Part shown: in pieces, positions 46,701-58,700 of the stretch
How positions within the stretch are numbered: the stretch's first letter is position 1
Layout: each line of letters starts with the position of its first letter
NCBI RefSeq assembly: GCF_949628215.1
Contig: NC_134310.1
Coordinates: 8,693,401 to 8,757,400 of the forward strand
Length of the DNA: 64,000 bases
From: Phalacrocorax aristotelis
Lineage: Eukaryota > Chordata > Aves > Suliformes > Phalacrocoracidae
Direction: 5' to 3'
The notes under the pieces: generated by a model
What the model was told of the DNA's origin: nothing
Database searches by the model: none
What the model saw: the letters and a program-made list of their open reading frames with translations, nothing else
Translations under genes and position numbers: made by a program

Positions 46701-49700
46701 GACACTCCTTTAATTTTTAACCTAGGTTTCTGGCTTTGCCCCTAGGAAAGGCTCGTGAGGAGCAGCCGGATAAACTCTTCCTCCATTTTGTGCTGCTGTA
46801 GCATCAGTTCAGTCACACCAGTACAGCCAGCGCAGTGGAGTGGGGTGAGGAAGAGCCTTGCTGTGCTGTGCTGTGCCCCCCATGGGATGTGGCTCCCAAG
46901 TAGCTCCTGTTTGCAGCTCCTGGCAGCTGCCGATATCTTTGGGTCTTGAAATTGCCAGTTCCTGCTGCAAAGGGCAAATTTCGGACCTTGGGCGTGAGGC
47001 TGGTGGTGGTGGGAGGCACCGGCAAAGCCCTGCAGTGGCTCCCAGCCTGGATGCCCTTGCCTGCTGCCACTGTGCTCGGCCTGGTTTGCCAAGCTGTGGA
47101 GCACAGGGAGAGCTTATTGCAGGTACCAGAATAAATCAGAGAGGGGAACGCGGGTGTTGCGGGCACCTCGCTCCGGACAGCCTCACAGAAGCTGGCACAT
47201 GCTTAGAAAAAGTCACCTTTGATGGTTGCTGGTTCTGCTCTGCCCCAGTGACCAGGCCGTTGCTTTCCCCACCGTATGCCCCCAGCCATAAATACACCTT
47301 CCAGTTGTTGTCCTAAATTAGGAAAAGCCTGGACAAACCCTTCTCCACCCACATTCCTACTCCGCATGTCCCTGCAGCAGCTCAGCAGCTTCCCTGGCTC
47401 TGGGGAACAGGGCAGCTCTGTGCTGTCCCCAGCCCTGCCTCTGCCTGGCTGAGCCTGTCTGGTCCCATGAAGGGTTGGATTTGGGCTCGTCCTGCTGCCC
47501 CAATCCCTGGGGCAATGCAAGGTGGGAGGAACATTTGTTTGATTGCAACAAGTGCTTGGAGGTGGCCTTCAAATGCTTTCAGCCTGGCTTGTATGAAATC
47601 CAGAGGGTTTCCTCCCTTAGGAGAGAGATCGCAGCAGGTCTCCTGCCTCCCCAGCTCTATCTGGCTGCTTATCTGCCTGCTCCCCTCCCAGATTCCCCTC
47701 CAACCTGCCTGTCGCCATTCTGGGACCTTTGCAGGCAGCAGGTAGGGCACACGTGGAGCTGCCAGCACCCCAGGGCAGCCTGGAGCTGGGCAGGAGCCAT
47801 GCGGGCTGGTGCAAGCTGCTTTCGAGGGTTTTTTTGAGGAAGTGTCTGGAGAGGCCAGTGTCATCACCCGTTGGCTCCCTGGATGTGGCTATAGGAGGGG
47901 TTAGTGCTGCCGAAAAGCCAGGCTGTGACATCCAGGAGAGCTGCTGCTTGCTTATTTTGACAGTTTTTTAAAAATTCTTGTTATTTGTGATGCTTAATGC
48001 CCTGGTAAATACACTGTGCTTGAGTCTCCAGGAGTAGCACAGCCCCTGTTAGGGCTCTGCTCTCTTGCTGCTAGTGGGTGTGGGTTGATTTGTCAGCTTG
48101 GGACAGACCTGCCTGGACATCCTGTGCCTCCCCAGCCCCGGCTGAGTCCCTTCAGCCTTCTGGGGTGTGCTGGTTTTGGCTGAGAAGGGGTTAATTCTCT
48201 TCACTGTAGTGCTGGTGGTGGTCAGGGACCTTTCCAGCTTCCCACGCTCTGTCTCGTCAGCAGGAGGCTGGGAGGGACGGGGCTACGGCCGGGGTGGCTG
48301 ACCCCGACTGACCAATGGGGTATTCATTCCATACCATGTGCCACCATGACCAGTATATTAAAGGGGGCAGTTGCAACATGGGAAGGCGCACGGCGTCGGG
48401 TTGGTGAGCAGTGAGCAGCTGCGTCACGTGCGGTTTGTTTCAGTGGTTCATTCCCTTCTCTCGCACCCCGGTTTCGCGCCTCCCGTTGTTTTCCTTTCCA
48501 TTGTATTTTTTTTTTTTAATTTTAATTATTAAACTGTTCTTATCTCAACCCATGAGCGTTACCACAGAATCATGGGTTGGAAGGGACCCCAGGGATCATC
48601 TAGTCCAGTGTTTCTAGGAAGAGCGCAGCCTAGACAAGATGGCCCAGCACCCTGTCCAGACGACTCTTGAAGGTGCCCAACGTGGCCGAGTCAACCACTT
48701 CCCTGGGGAGATTATTCCAATGGTGACTGTCCTCAGTGTGAAAAATTTTCCTCTGGTGTCCAATCGGAATCTCCCCAAGAGCAACTTGTGTCCATTCCCC
48801 CTTGTCCCCTCCATGTGACTCCTTGTAAAAAGGGAGTCTCCATCTTCTTTGTAGCTACCCCTTAAGTTACCCTTCTGATTCTCTCCCCCATCTACCGGTG
48901 GGGGAGTGAGTGAGCGACTGTGTGGGGCTGAGTTGCCGGCTACACCACGACAGTCTTTTTGGTGCCCAACGTGGGGCTCAAGGGTTGGAGATAACAACAG
49001 CTGCTGGTCACAGCACCATGTTGTCCTTTTTGCAGTTGGTGTTGAAGATTGGTGTTGGTTTGTTGACTCTGCTGTGTTCTGCTGTGATTAGTAACATTTT
49101 GCCTACAAGATTTGTTATACAAACACTCGTTTTCAGCTTTATCTGGTATTTGGGGTTTTTGCTGAAACCGTTACTGTACTTTGGATACCACCTTGTTGAG
49201 GCAATTAGCAATTATACCTCCTCCTCTGAGAGATTTTATATGGAGGAAATACAGAATAGTATCTTTCCAACTTTCTTCTATGATGTCTCCACATCTATTA
49301 CAACAACCTTTTTGTATCTTGAACATCCTTGGGTGTTTAAGGTGCACTTATTGTTAGTTTTTGGGCATGTTGTTTTGGTTTTGACTAAGCAACTTAAGAA
49401 TATCACCCAGAAATCTGCCCCGAGGCTTGATAGTTAGGAGTGGCAGGGCATGTGGGATAGCATGGGCAAATACCTAGGGCAGTGGGCACCCCCAGTGTTT
49501 TGGAGTTTCACCCCTGAACAAGTGCAGAATCCTAAAAAACTAGTAGAATATTTGGAGAAAGTACATTGTTATGCTGGGAACTCCAGAGAGACAGAGATAA
49601 CTGCAACGTGTTGGGGCCTGGCCCATGCATACCGAGCCCTGCTCAACAGTATTCAGTGCCCCCAGGGGGAAGAGAAGGTCTCTGGATTGAAAGACAAACT

Positions 49701-52700
49701 GGCAGGCAGTGCGGCCACTCAAACCCCCACGGCAAGAACTGGAGCTGGCTCAGAGAGTCAACCTGTGCCAGTATCAGTCGCCCCCATACAGAAGAAGAAA
49801 TATTGGAAGCGGACGTCAACTCATTTAGAACGGGATGATGAAAAAACAGGGCCATCACGAGGAGAGGAGGAAGAAGTCATAAATGAAATAAGGACCACCC
49901 GATCCCTGTCCTTGAGCGAGTTGTGAGATATGCAAAAAGATTTCAGCCGTCGTTCAGGTGAGCACATTGTCACCTGGCTGCTCCGATGCTGGGATAATGG
50001 GGCCAGTAGCCTGGAACTAGAGGGAAAAGAAGCCAAACAACTGGGATCCCTTTCTGGGGAAGGGGGCGTTGACAAAGCAATTGGAAAAAGAACACAAGCC
50101 CTCAGCCTCTGGAGGCGACTCCTGTCCGGCGTGAAGGAAAGGTATCCCTTCAAAGAAGATGTTACATATCACCCAGGAAAATGGACAACTATGGACAAAG
50201 GCATCCAGTATCTAAGGGAATTAGCTGTGTTTGAGGTGATTTATGGTGACCTGGACGATCAACGGTCATCCAAAGATCCAGATGAAGCCGAGTGCACACG
50301 ACCCACGTAGCGGCAGTTTGTACGGAGCGCACCATCTTCGCATGCAAACTCATTGGCAGTAATGTCCTGGAAAGATGATGAGACACCAACGGTGGTGGAG
50401 GTGATAGATAGACTATGAAGCACATATCTCTTCCTCGCTCATCTCTGCTGTGGAGAAACTATCCCGAGATGTCCAGCAACTCAAAGAATATACGTCCTGC
50501 TCCCCACCTCGACAGAGCAGTGTCTCAGCTGTCAGGAATAAGCGTCCTTTGGCCCAAAGGAGGGGATACACACCACGGGCCACCCTATGGTTCTACCTGC
50601 GTGTCCACAGAGAGGACATGATGAGGTGGGATGGCAAGCCTACCTTGACCCTACAGGCGCGAGTATGTGAACTGCAAGGAAGAACAATCACTCAGGGAGG
50701 TTCTTCCAGTGTCATGGCTTTAGCTGGGTTAGAGTTAATTTTCTTCACTCTAGCTGGTATAATGCTGTGCTTTGAAATTAGCCTGGAAAAAAAAACTGTT
50801 GGGATAACACACAGATGTTTTGGGCTGTTGCTGGGTAGCGCTTGTACTAGTCAAGGACATGTCTAGCTTCCCATGCTCTGCTGGGTGCACAAGAAGCTGG
50901 GAGGGGGCACAGCTAAGAGAGCAGATTCAAACTGACCAAAGGAATATTCCATATCATGTAACGTCATGCCCAGTATGTTACCTGGGAGGGGCTGGCCGGG
51001 GGAGGGAGGAAGCAATCGCGGCTCGGGGACGGGCAGCGTCAGTCGGCGGGTGGTGAGCAGTTGTATCGTTTGTGTTTCCGTGGTTTTTTTCCCTTTGTTT
51101 TCCCTTTCCCTTCCTTTTCCATTTTATTATGTTAACATTATTGTCATTATTATCATAATCATTATTACTATTATTATCATTTTATTGTAATCATTAAACT
51201 GTGCTTATCTCAACCCACAAGTTCTTTTGCTCGTCCGATTCTCTTCCCCATCCCACAGGGGTGGGGGGGAGTGAGCGAGCGGCTGCGTGGTGTTCAGTTG
51301 CCAGCTGAGGCTGAACCACGACATCCAGTAAAACTGCTGCTCCAGTTTCCAGTGAGCAGGTCCCCAGACAGAGAAGCAGAAGCACTGATTTTCTTTCTGA
51401 TTATAACAGAGGGACTCTTGATTCACATTTACAGGAAGTGAGTTGTGACTGCCATGATCAGGACTAGAGGGGCCCTGCCTCCAGCCGGGTGGAGGAAAGG
51501 GATAACCGGGCTTACTGGACTGTGTGGATCCGATGGCCTGGCACATGTGACCCACAGGAGTATAAAGCTTTAGTGGACACCGGCGCACAGTGCACCTTAA
51601 TGCCATCAAACTATATAGGGGCAGAACCCATCAGCATTGCTGGAGTGACAGGGGGATCCCAAGAGCTAACTGTATTGGAGGCCGAAGTGAGCCTAACCGG
51701 GAATGAGTGGCAAAAGCACCCCATTGTGACTGGCCCAGAGGCTCCGTGCATCCTTGGCATAGACTACCTCAGGAGAGGGTATTTCAAGGACCCAAAAGGT
51801 TACAAGTGGGCTTTTGGTGTAGCTGCCTTGGAGACTGTCGTGGTTTAGCCCCAGTCAGCAACCAAGCACCACGCAGCTGCTCGCTCACTTCCCCCAGTGG
51901 GACGGGGGAGAGAATCGGAAGAGTAAAAGTGAGGCAACTCATGAGTTGAGATAAAGACAGTTTAATAGGTAAAGCAAAAGGTGCGCATGGAAGCAAAGCA
52001 AAACAAGAAATTCATTCACTACTTCCCATGGGCAGGCAGGTGTTCAGCCATCTCCAGGAAAGCAGGGCTCTATCATGTGTAACGGTTACTAGGAAAGACA
52101 AACATCATCAGTACAAACGTCCCACCTTTCCTCCTTCTTCTCCCAGCTTTATATATTGAGCATGACGTCATATGGTATGGAATATCCTGTTGGTCAGTTG
52201 GGGTCAGCTGTCCCAGCTGTGCCCCCTCCCAGCTTCTTGTGCACCTGGTAGAGCACGGGGAGCTGAAAAAGTCCTTGACCAGTGTAAGCGCTACTTAGCA
52301 ACAACTAAAACATCTCCACATTATCACCACTGTTTCCAGCAAAAATCAAAAACTTAGCCCCGTACTAGGTACTACAAAGAAATTTAACTCTATCCCAGCT
52401 GAAACCAGGACAGAGACAGAGGAAATTGAACAGCTGTCTACCTTGCCTGGTTTCTCGAAAGACCCTTCTGTTGTGGGATTGCTGAAAGTCAAAGAACAGG
52501 TGCCAATCGCCACCACAACCGGCCACCAGCGGCAATATCGCACCAACCGAGACTCCCTAATTCCCATCCATGAGCTCATTCACTGACTGAAGAGTCAAGG
52601 AGTCATCAGTAAGACCCACTCACCCTTTAACAGTCCCATATGGCCAGTCCGGAAGTCTAATGGAGAGTGGAGACTAACAGTAGACTATCGTGGCCCGAAT

Positions 52701-55700
52701 GAAGTCACTCCACCGTTGAGTGCTGCTGTGCCAGACATGCTAGAACTTCAATATGAACTGGAGTCCAAGGCAGCCAAGCGGTATGCCACAACTGATATCG
52801 CTAATGCATTCTTCTCAGTCCCTCTGGCAGCAGAGTGCAGGCCACAGTTTGCTTTCACATGGAGGGGCGTCCAGTACACCTGGAATCGACTGCCCCAGGG
52901 GTGGAAACACAGTCCTACCATTTGCCATGGACTGATTCAGACTGTACTGGAACAGGGAGAAGCTCCCGAACACCTTCAATACATTGATGACATCATCGTG
53001 TGAGGCAACACAGCGGGAGAAGTTTTTGAGAAAGGAGAGAAAATAGTCCAAATCCTTCTGAAAGCTGGTTTTGCCATAAAACAAAGTAAGGTGAAGGGAC
53101 CCGCGCAAGAGATCCAGTTCTTAGGAATCAAATGGCAAGATGGTCGTCGTCAGATCCCAATGGATGTGATCAGCAAAATAGCAGCCATGTCTCCACCAAC
53201 TAGCAAAAAGGAAACACGAGCTTTCTTGGGCGTTGTGGGTTTTTGGAGAATGCATATTCCCAATTACAGTCTGATCGTAAGCCCTCTCTATCAAGTGACC
53301 CGGAAAAAGAATGATTTCAAATGGGGCCCTGAGCAACGACAAGCCTTTGAACAGATTAAACGAGAAATAGTTCATGCAGTAGCTCTTGGGCCAGTCCGGG
53401 CAGGACAAGATGTAAAAAATGTGCTCTACACCGCAGCCGGGGAGAATGGCCCTACCTGGAGCCTCTGGCAGAAAGCACATGGGGAGACCCGAGGTCGACC
53501 CCTAGGGTTTTGGAGTCCTGGATACAGAGGGTCCGAAGCCCGCTATACTCCAACTGAAGAAGAGATATTGGCAGCATATGAAGGGGTTCGAGCTGCTTCA
53601 GAAGTGGTTGGGACTGAGGCACAGTTGCTCCTGGCACCCCAACTGCCAGTGCTGGGCTGGATGTTCAAAGGAAACATCCCCTCTACACACCATGCAACTG
53701 ATGCTACGTGGAGTAAATGGGTTGCACTGATCACCCAGCGGGCTCGAGTAGGAAACCCCAGTCGCCCAGGAATCTTGGAAGTGATTATGGACTGGCCAGA
53801 AGGCAAAGATTTTGGATTATCACCAGAGGGGGAGGTGACACGTGCTGAAGAAGCCCCACTGTATAACAAACTGCCAGAAGATGAAAAGCAATATGCCCTG
53901 TTCACTGATGGGTCCTGTCGCCTTGTGGGAAAGCACCGGAGATGGAAGGCTGCTGTATGGAGCCCTACACGACAAGTAGCAGAAACTGCTGAAGGAGAAG
54001 GTGAATCGAGCCAGTTTGCAGAGGTAAAGGCCATCCAGCTGGCCTTAGACATTGCTGAATGGGAAGAGTGGCCAGTGCTCTATCTTTATACTGACTCCTG
54101 GATGGTGGCAAATGCCTTGTGGGGCTGGCTGCAGCAGTGGAAGCAAAGCAACTGGCAGCGCAGAGGCAAACCCATCTGGGCTGCCGCACTGTGGCAAGAT
54201 ATTGCTGCCCGGGTAGAGAACTTGGTTGTAAAGGTACGTCATGTGGATGCTCACGTCCCCAAGAGTCGGGTCACTGAAAAACATCGAAACAACCAGCAGG
54301 TAGGATCAGGCTGCCAAGATTGAAGTGGCTGAGGTGGATCTGGACTGGCAGCATAAGGGTGAACTATTTCTAGCTCGGTGGGCCCATGACACCTCAGGCC
54401 ATCAAGGGAGAGATGCAACATACAGGTGGGCTCGTGATCGAGGGGTGGACTTGACCATGGATGTTATTGCACAGGTTATCCACGAATGTGACACATGCGC
54501 TGCAATCAAGCAAGCGAAGCGGGTAAAGCCTCTGTGGTATGGGGGACGATGGCTGAAATATAAATATGGGGAGGCCTGGCAAATTGACTATATCACACTC
54601 CCACAGACCCGCCAAGGCAAGCGCCATGTGCTTACAATGGTAGAAACAATGACTGGCTGGCTGGAAACATATCCTGTCCCCCATGCCACTGCCCGGAACG
54701 CTCTCCTGGGTCTTGAGAAACAAGTCCTGTGGCGACATGGCACCCCAGAGAGAATTGAGTCAGGCAATGGGACTCATTTCCGAAATAGCCTCATAGACAC
54801 CTGGGCCAAAGAGCACGGCACTGAGTGGGTGTATCACATCCCCTATCACGCACCAGCCTCTGGGAAAATTGAACGGTACAATGGACTGTTAAAAACTACA
54901 CTGAGAGCAATGGGGGGTGGGACATTCAATCACTGGGATACACATTTAGCAAAAGCCACCTGGTTAGTCAACACGAGGGGATCTGCCAGGCGAGCTGGCC
55001 CTGCCCAGTCAGAAATCCTACATGCTGTGGAAGGGGATAGAGTCCCTGTAGTGCACACAAAAAGTATGCTGGGCAAAACAGTCTGGGTTCTTCCTGCCTC
55101 CGGCAAAGGCAAACCCATTCGTGGGATGGCTTTTGCTCGAGGACCTGGGTGCACTTGGTGGGTGATGCGGGAGGATGGAGGAGTCCGATGTGTGCCTCAA
55201 GGGGATTTGATTTTGGGTGAAAACAGTCAATGAACTGAATGGCACAATGCGAACTGCTATATAATACTGTGTGTCACCTCTGTGTTGTATCAATGATATC
55301 AGAGTACGAGCCTCCCAACCCATGGAAGATGAACTTTGATGAAACAAGCAAAAAGTGCAGCAGTGATGGAATGATGACTGACTCGGTATGCAGCAACCCA
55401 ACGCCACACACACCATCTCTCCCACCCTGAAAGCCTGATACGGCAGATGGAGCCCAGAGTCTTGGAGTGGATGAACTCAATGGACGTTTTAATGGACATT
55501 TTACAGGGGTGGTCCATAGACTAAGGGAATGATGTCTGTGTATTATGTTAAAGGATGGGAAGGGGAGGGGTGGTGGTTGGTACGGTTGTATTAGATGGTA
55601 TAGGACCTGGGCATGGTGTAAATTGTATGGAATAAGGGGTGGGGAATGTGCTGGTTTTGGCTGAGAAGGGGTAAATTCTCCTCACTCTAGTGCCTGTGGT

Positions 55701-58700
55701 GGTCAGGGGGGACCTTTCCAGCTTCCTGCGCTCTGCCATGTCAGCAGGAGGCTGGGAAAGGCCGGGCCATGGCTGGGGCAGGTGACCCCGACTGGCCAAT
55801 GGCATCTTCATTCCATACCATGTGCCACCATGACCAGTATATTAATGGGGGCAGTTGCGGCTCGGGAAGGCGCAGTGTCTGGGTGGTGAGCAGCTGCGTC
55901 ATGTGCAGTTTGTTTCGGTGGTTCATTCCCAACCCCCCTCCCCCGGGGCTTTGCGCCTCTCGTTGTTCTCCTTTACATTGCATTTCTGTTGTTGTTTCTT
56001 TTAATTTTCATTATTAAACTGTTCTTATCCCAACCCACGAGCGTTACCCTTCTGATTCTCTCCCCCATCTACCGGTGGGGGAGTGAGCGAGCGGCTGTGT
56101 GGGGCTGAGCTGCCAGCTAAACCACGACACAAGGTTAGAGAAAGGGGAAGCCCTGTGTTGTTTGCTTCCAGTGCTGTAGCCAGCCCCACAGGGCAGTTGC
56201 CACTATCCAGGAGTCAGTATAGAGATAGAGCACTGGCCACTCTTCCCATTCAGCAATGTCTAAGGCCAGCTGGATGGCCTTTACCTCTGCAAACTGGCTT
56301 GATTCACCTTCTCCTTCAGCAGTTTCTGCTACTTGTCGTGTAGGACTCTATACAGCAGCCTTCCATCTCCGATGCTGAATACTGTTGAGATGGGCTCGGT
56401 ACGAGTGTTTGTATAACGAATCTCGTAGGCAAAACGTTAATGATCACAGCAGAACACAGCAGAGTCAACAAACCAACACCGATCTTTAACACCAACTGCA
56501 AAAAGGACAACATTGTGCTGTGACCAGCAGCTGTTGTTATCTCCAACCCTTGAGCCCCACATTGGGTGCCAAAAAGACTGTCGTGGTTTAGCCGGCAGCT
56601 CAGCCCCACACAGTCGCTCGCTCACTCCCCCACCAGTAGATGGGGGAGAGAATCAGAAGGGTAACGCTCGTGGGTTGGGATAAGAACAGTTTAATAATTT
56701 AAATTAAAAGAAACAACAACAGAAATGCAATGTAAAGGAGAACAACAAGAGGCGCAAAACCCCAGGGGGAGGGCGGAAGGGAGGAGAACGAACCGCACGC
56801 GACACAGCCGCTCACCACCCGCCGACCCGACGCCGCGCCGCTCCCGAGCCGCAACCTTCCCCCCCTTAATATACTGGTCATGGTGTCACATGGTATGGAA
56901 TGAACCTGCCATTGGCCAGTCAGGGTCAGCCACCCCCACCATGGCCCTGCCCCTCCCAGCCCCCCGCCTGCCCCACGGCAGAGCGCGGGAAGCTGGAAAG
57001 GTAGCGGACACCCCTCGGTGAGGAGAATTAACCCCTTCTCGGCCAAAACCAGCACACCTTTCAGCTGGAAGAGCAGTCCTGCCCTTCCTCAGGGAGAATC
57101 TGGGAGGAGGCGGAGGAGTGCCCCAAGCCAGAGGAGCCAGCCGGGCGCTTGCAGCTGCCTTGGCTGTGTCTGCGAGGACATGAGCTCTCTCCACCAGTGT
57201 GCAACTATTTATCGTTGTGGATCTGCAGCAGCAGCATTTGCAGCGGACAGGGTCAGTCCTGGGGCTCTGACTGGGCAGCCTTCATCCTTGCGATCTCCTG
57301 GCTTTGCTTTGGGTGGCCTGCAAAGCTCAGGGGATGCATGGGAGGTGGGAGACGGGGTCACTCGCCCTTGTGTGCCGAAAGCGGAGGGCGGCCAGCCTGG
57401 CTGAGCTCCCGTTGAGGTGTGCCTGGCTCGTGAATTTAATTAAGTGCGTGCAGGTAGAGCAGATGCAATTAGCAGGGCTGGAGTTGCAGGGAGCGGTCCT
57501 GCGCTTGCGGCCCGAGGCAGTGCCTCAGTGAGAGCAGTGGTGACCAGTCCCAGAGCAGACCACAAGCCTTTCACTGGACAGGCATTGCAGGGACTCCTAG
57601 CCAGAGCCCAGCCTGTCCACGCGGGAGGAAAGGGGCAGGGACTTGCCCGGGGTTGTGCGAGGCAAAGGCAGAGCTGGCAGCAAAGCCCTGCTCTCCTGCC
57701 TTCCAGCCTGGGCTCTGCCTGCTGAATCATGTTCCTTGTGTGGGGGAAGCATGTCTTTCCAGAACAGGGTGCCCCGTGAGCACCCCTGCCCCAGCCAGTG
57801 CGGGCACAGCCTCTCTGCCCTGGGGCAAGGAGAGGGAGGCAGTGGGTGCCTGCGCTGCCCGGCTGCGGGAGCCCCGGCTCCCCTGTCCCTCCGGGGCCAT
57901 CGCTGCTGCCGTTGGGGTGCGGCTGGGGCTGTTTCTTAGGTTTAGCTGCTGGCTGAGAGGTGTCAACAAACCTGCAGGATCCAAACAAGCCTTTTCCTTC
58001 CATCTTCAGTGTCTCTTCTTTTTTTTTTTTTACCTTGTACCTCCTTAAACACCTTTCGAGTAAACCTGGCTTCCCATCCCCTCAACAGCCCAGAAGGTGC
58101 CCCCATGGCTGCCTGCCCTGGCCCACCTCTGCCCACGCATTGTCCCAGCCCTCGGGAGCCAGGCTGCGTCCTGCGGGTCCTTGATCCCCACTGCAGTGCA
58201 GAGGAGGTGGTGGCAGAGGGTCAGGCCGGTGCCAGGAGCCTGGCGTGTCTCAGACAAGCTGGCGCAGCCCCCCAGCATTGAGCTGTAAGCCCCTGGCCAC
58301 CTTTGAGGTGGGAGGGACCCCTCCAAGGGTGTCTGTGCTGCAGGTGCAGAACCAAAGGGACCTGCTGGTCCTGCATGTCCCCATCCTGTGTGAGCAGGGG
58401 GACCCCACGAGGTCTCAACTTTGACGTGTCATTTTTACCCCCTTCTCCTTGCTCTGCAGGCTGCAAAATCAAAGCCCTACGTGCCAAGACCAACACGTAC
58501 ATCAAGACGCCGGTCAGGGGCGAGGAGCCCGTTTTTATCGTGACTGGGAGGAAGGAAGACGTGGAGATGGCAAAAAGGGAGATCCTCTCGGCCGCTGAAC
58601 ACTTCTCCATGATCCGAGCGACGCGCAACAAAGTGAACGGGCTGACAGGAGCGATGCAGGGGCCCCCCAACCTGCTGGGACAGACCACCATCCAGGTGAG

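Larger units (their letters stand above)
50425..51467 (+). pseudogene. Provirus 1 gag C-terminal/nucleocapsid-position part, split by an LTR
   Basis: Lies in the +1 frame relative to the capsid part. It is basic and Arg/Gln-rich ([20 protein letters not shown]), as expected for a nucleic-acid-binding C-terminus, but no CCHC zinc knuckle is visible; only a short Cys-x-Cys-His near the end. It is interrupted by the solo LTR at 50710-51323, resumes at 51324, and ends at a TAG (51465-51467) shared with provirus 2. Confidence 0.6.
48166..56129 (+). mobile_element. ERVL-like provirus 1, env-less, with nested insertions
   Basis: A two-LTR provirus in the same orientation as MEX3D, inside its intron. 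Order: 5' LTR, primer site, hydrophobic leader and gag, protease, reverse transcriptase, RNase H, integrase, about 400 bases of non-coding DNA, purine-rich tract, 3' LTR. No env and no dUTPase were seen. The integrase and RT resemble class III (ERVL) elements. Insertions: a CR1 tail in the 5' LTR and solo LTRs at 50710-51323 and 51836-52412. Coding regions carry several nonsense mutations and a frameshift, so it is dead. No target-site duplication is seen: the left flank is TGGGG and the right neighbour is an inverted ERV fragment. Confidence 0.92.

Noticed and set aside
53543-54052. Minus-strand frames inside provirus 1 pol
   Set aside because: Antisense of RNase H coding sequence; no independent support.
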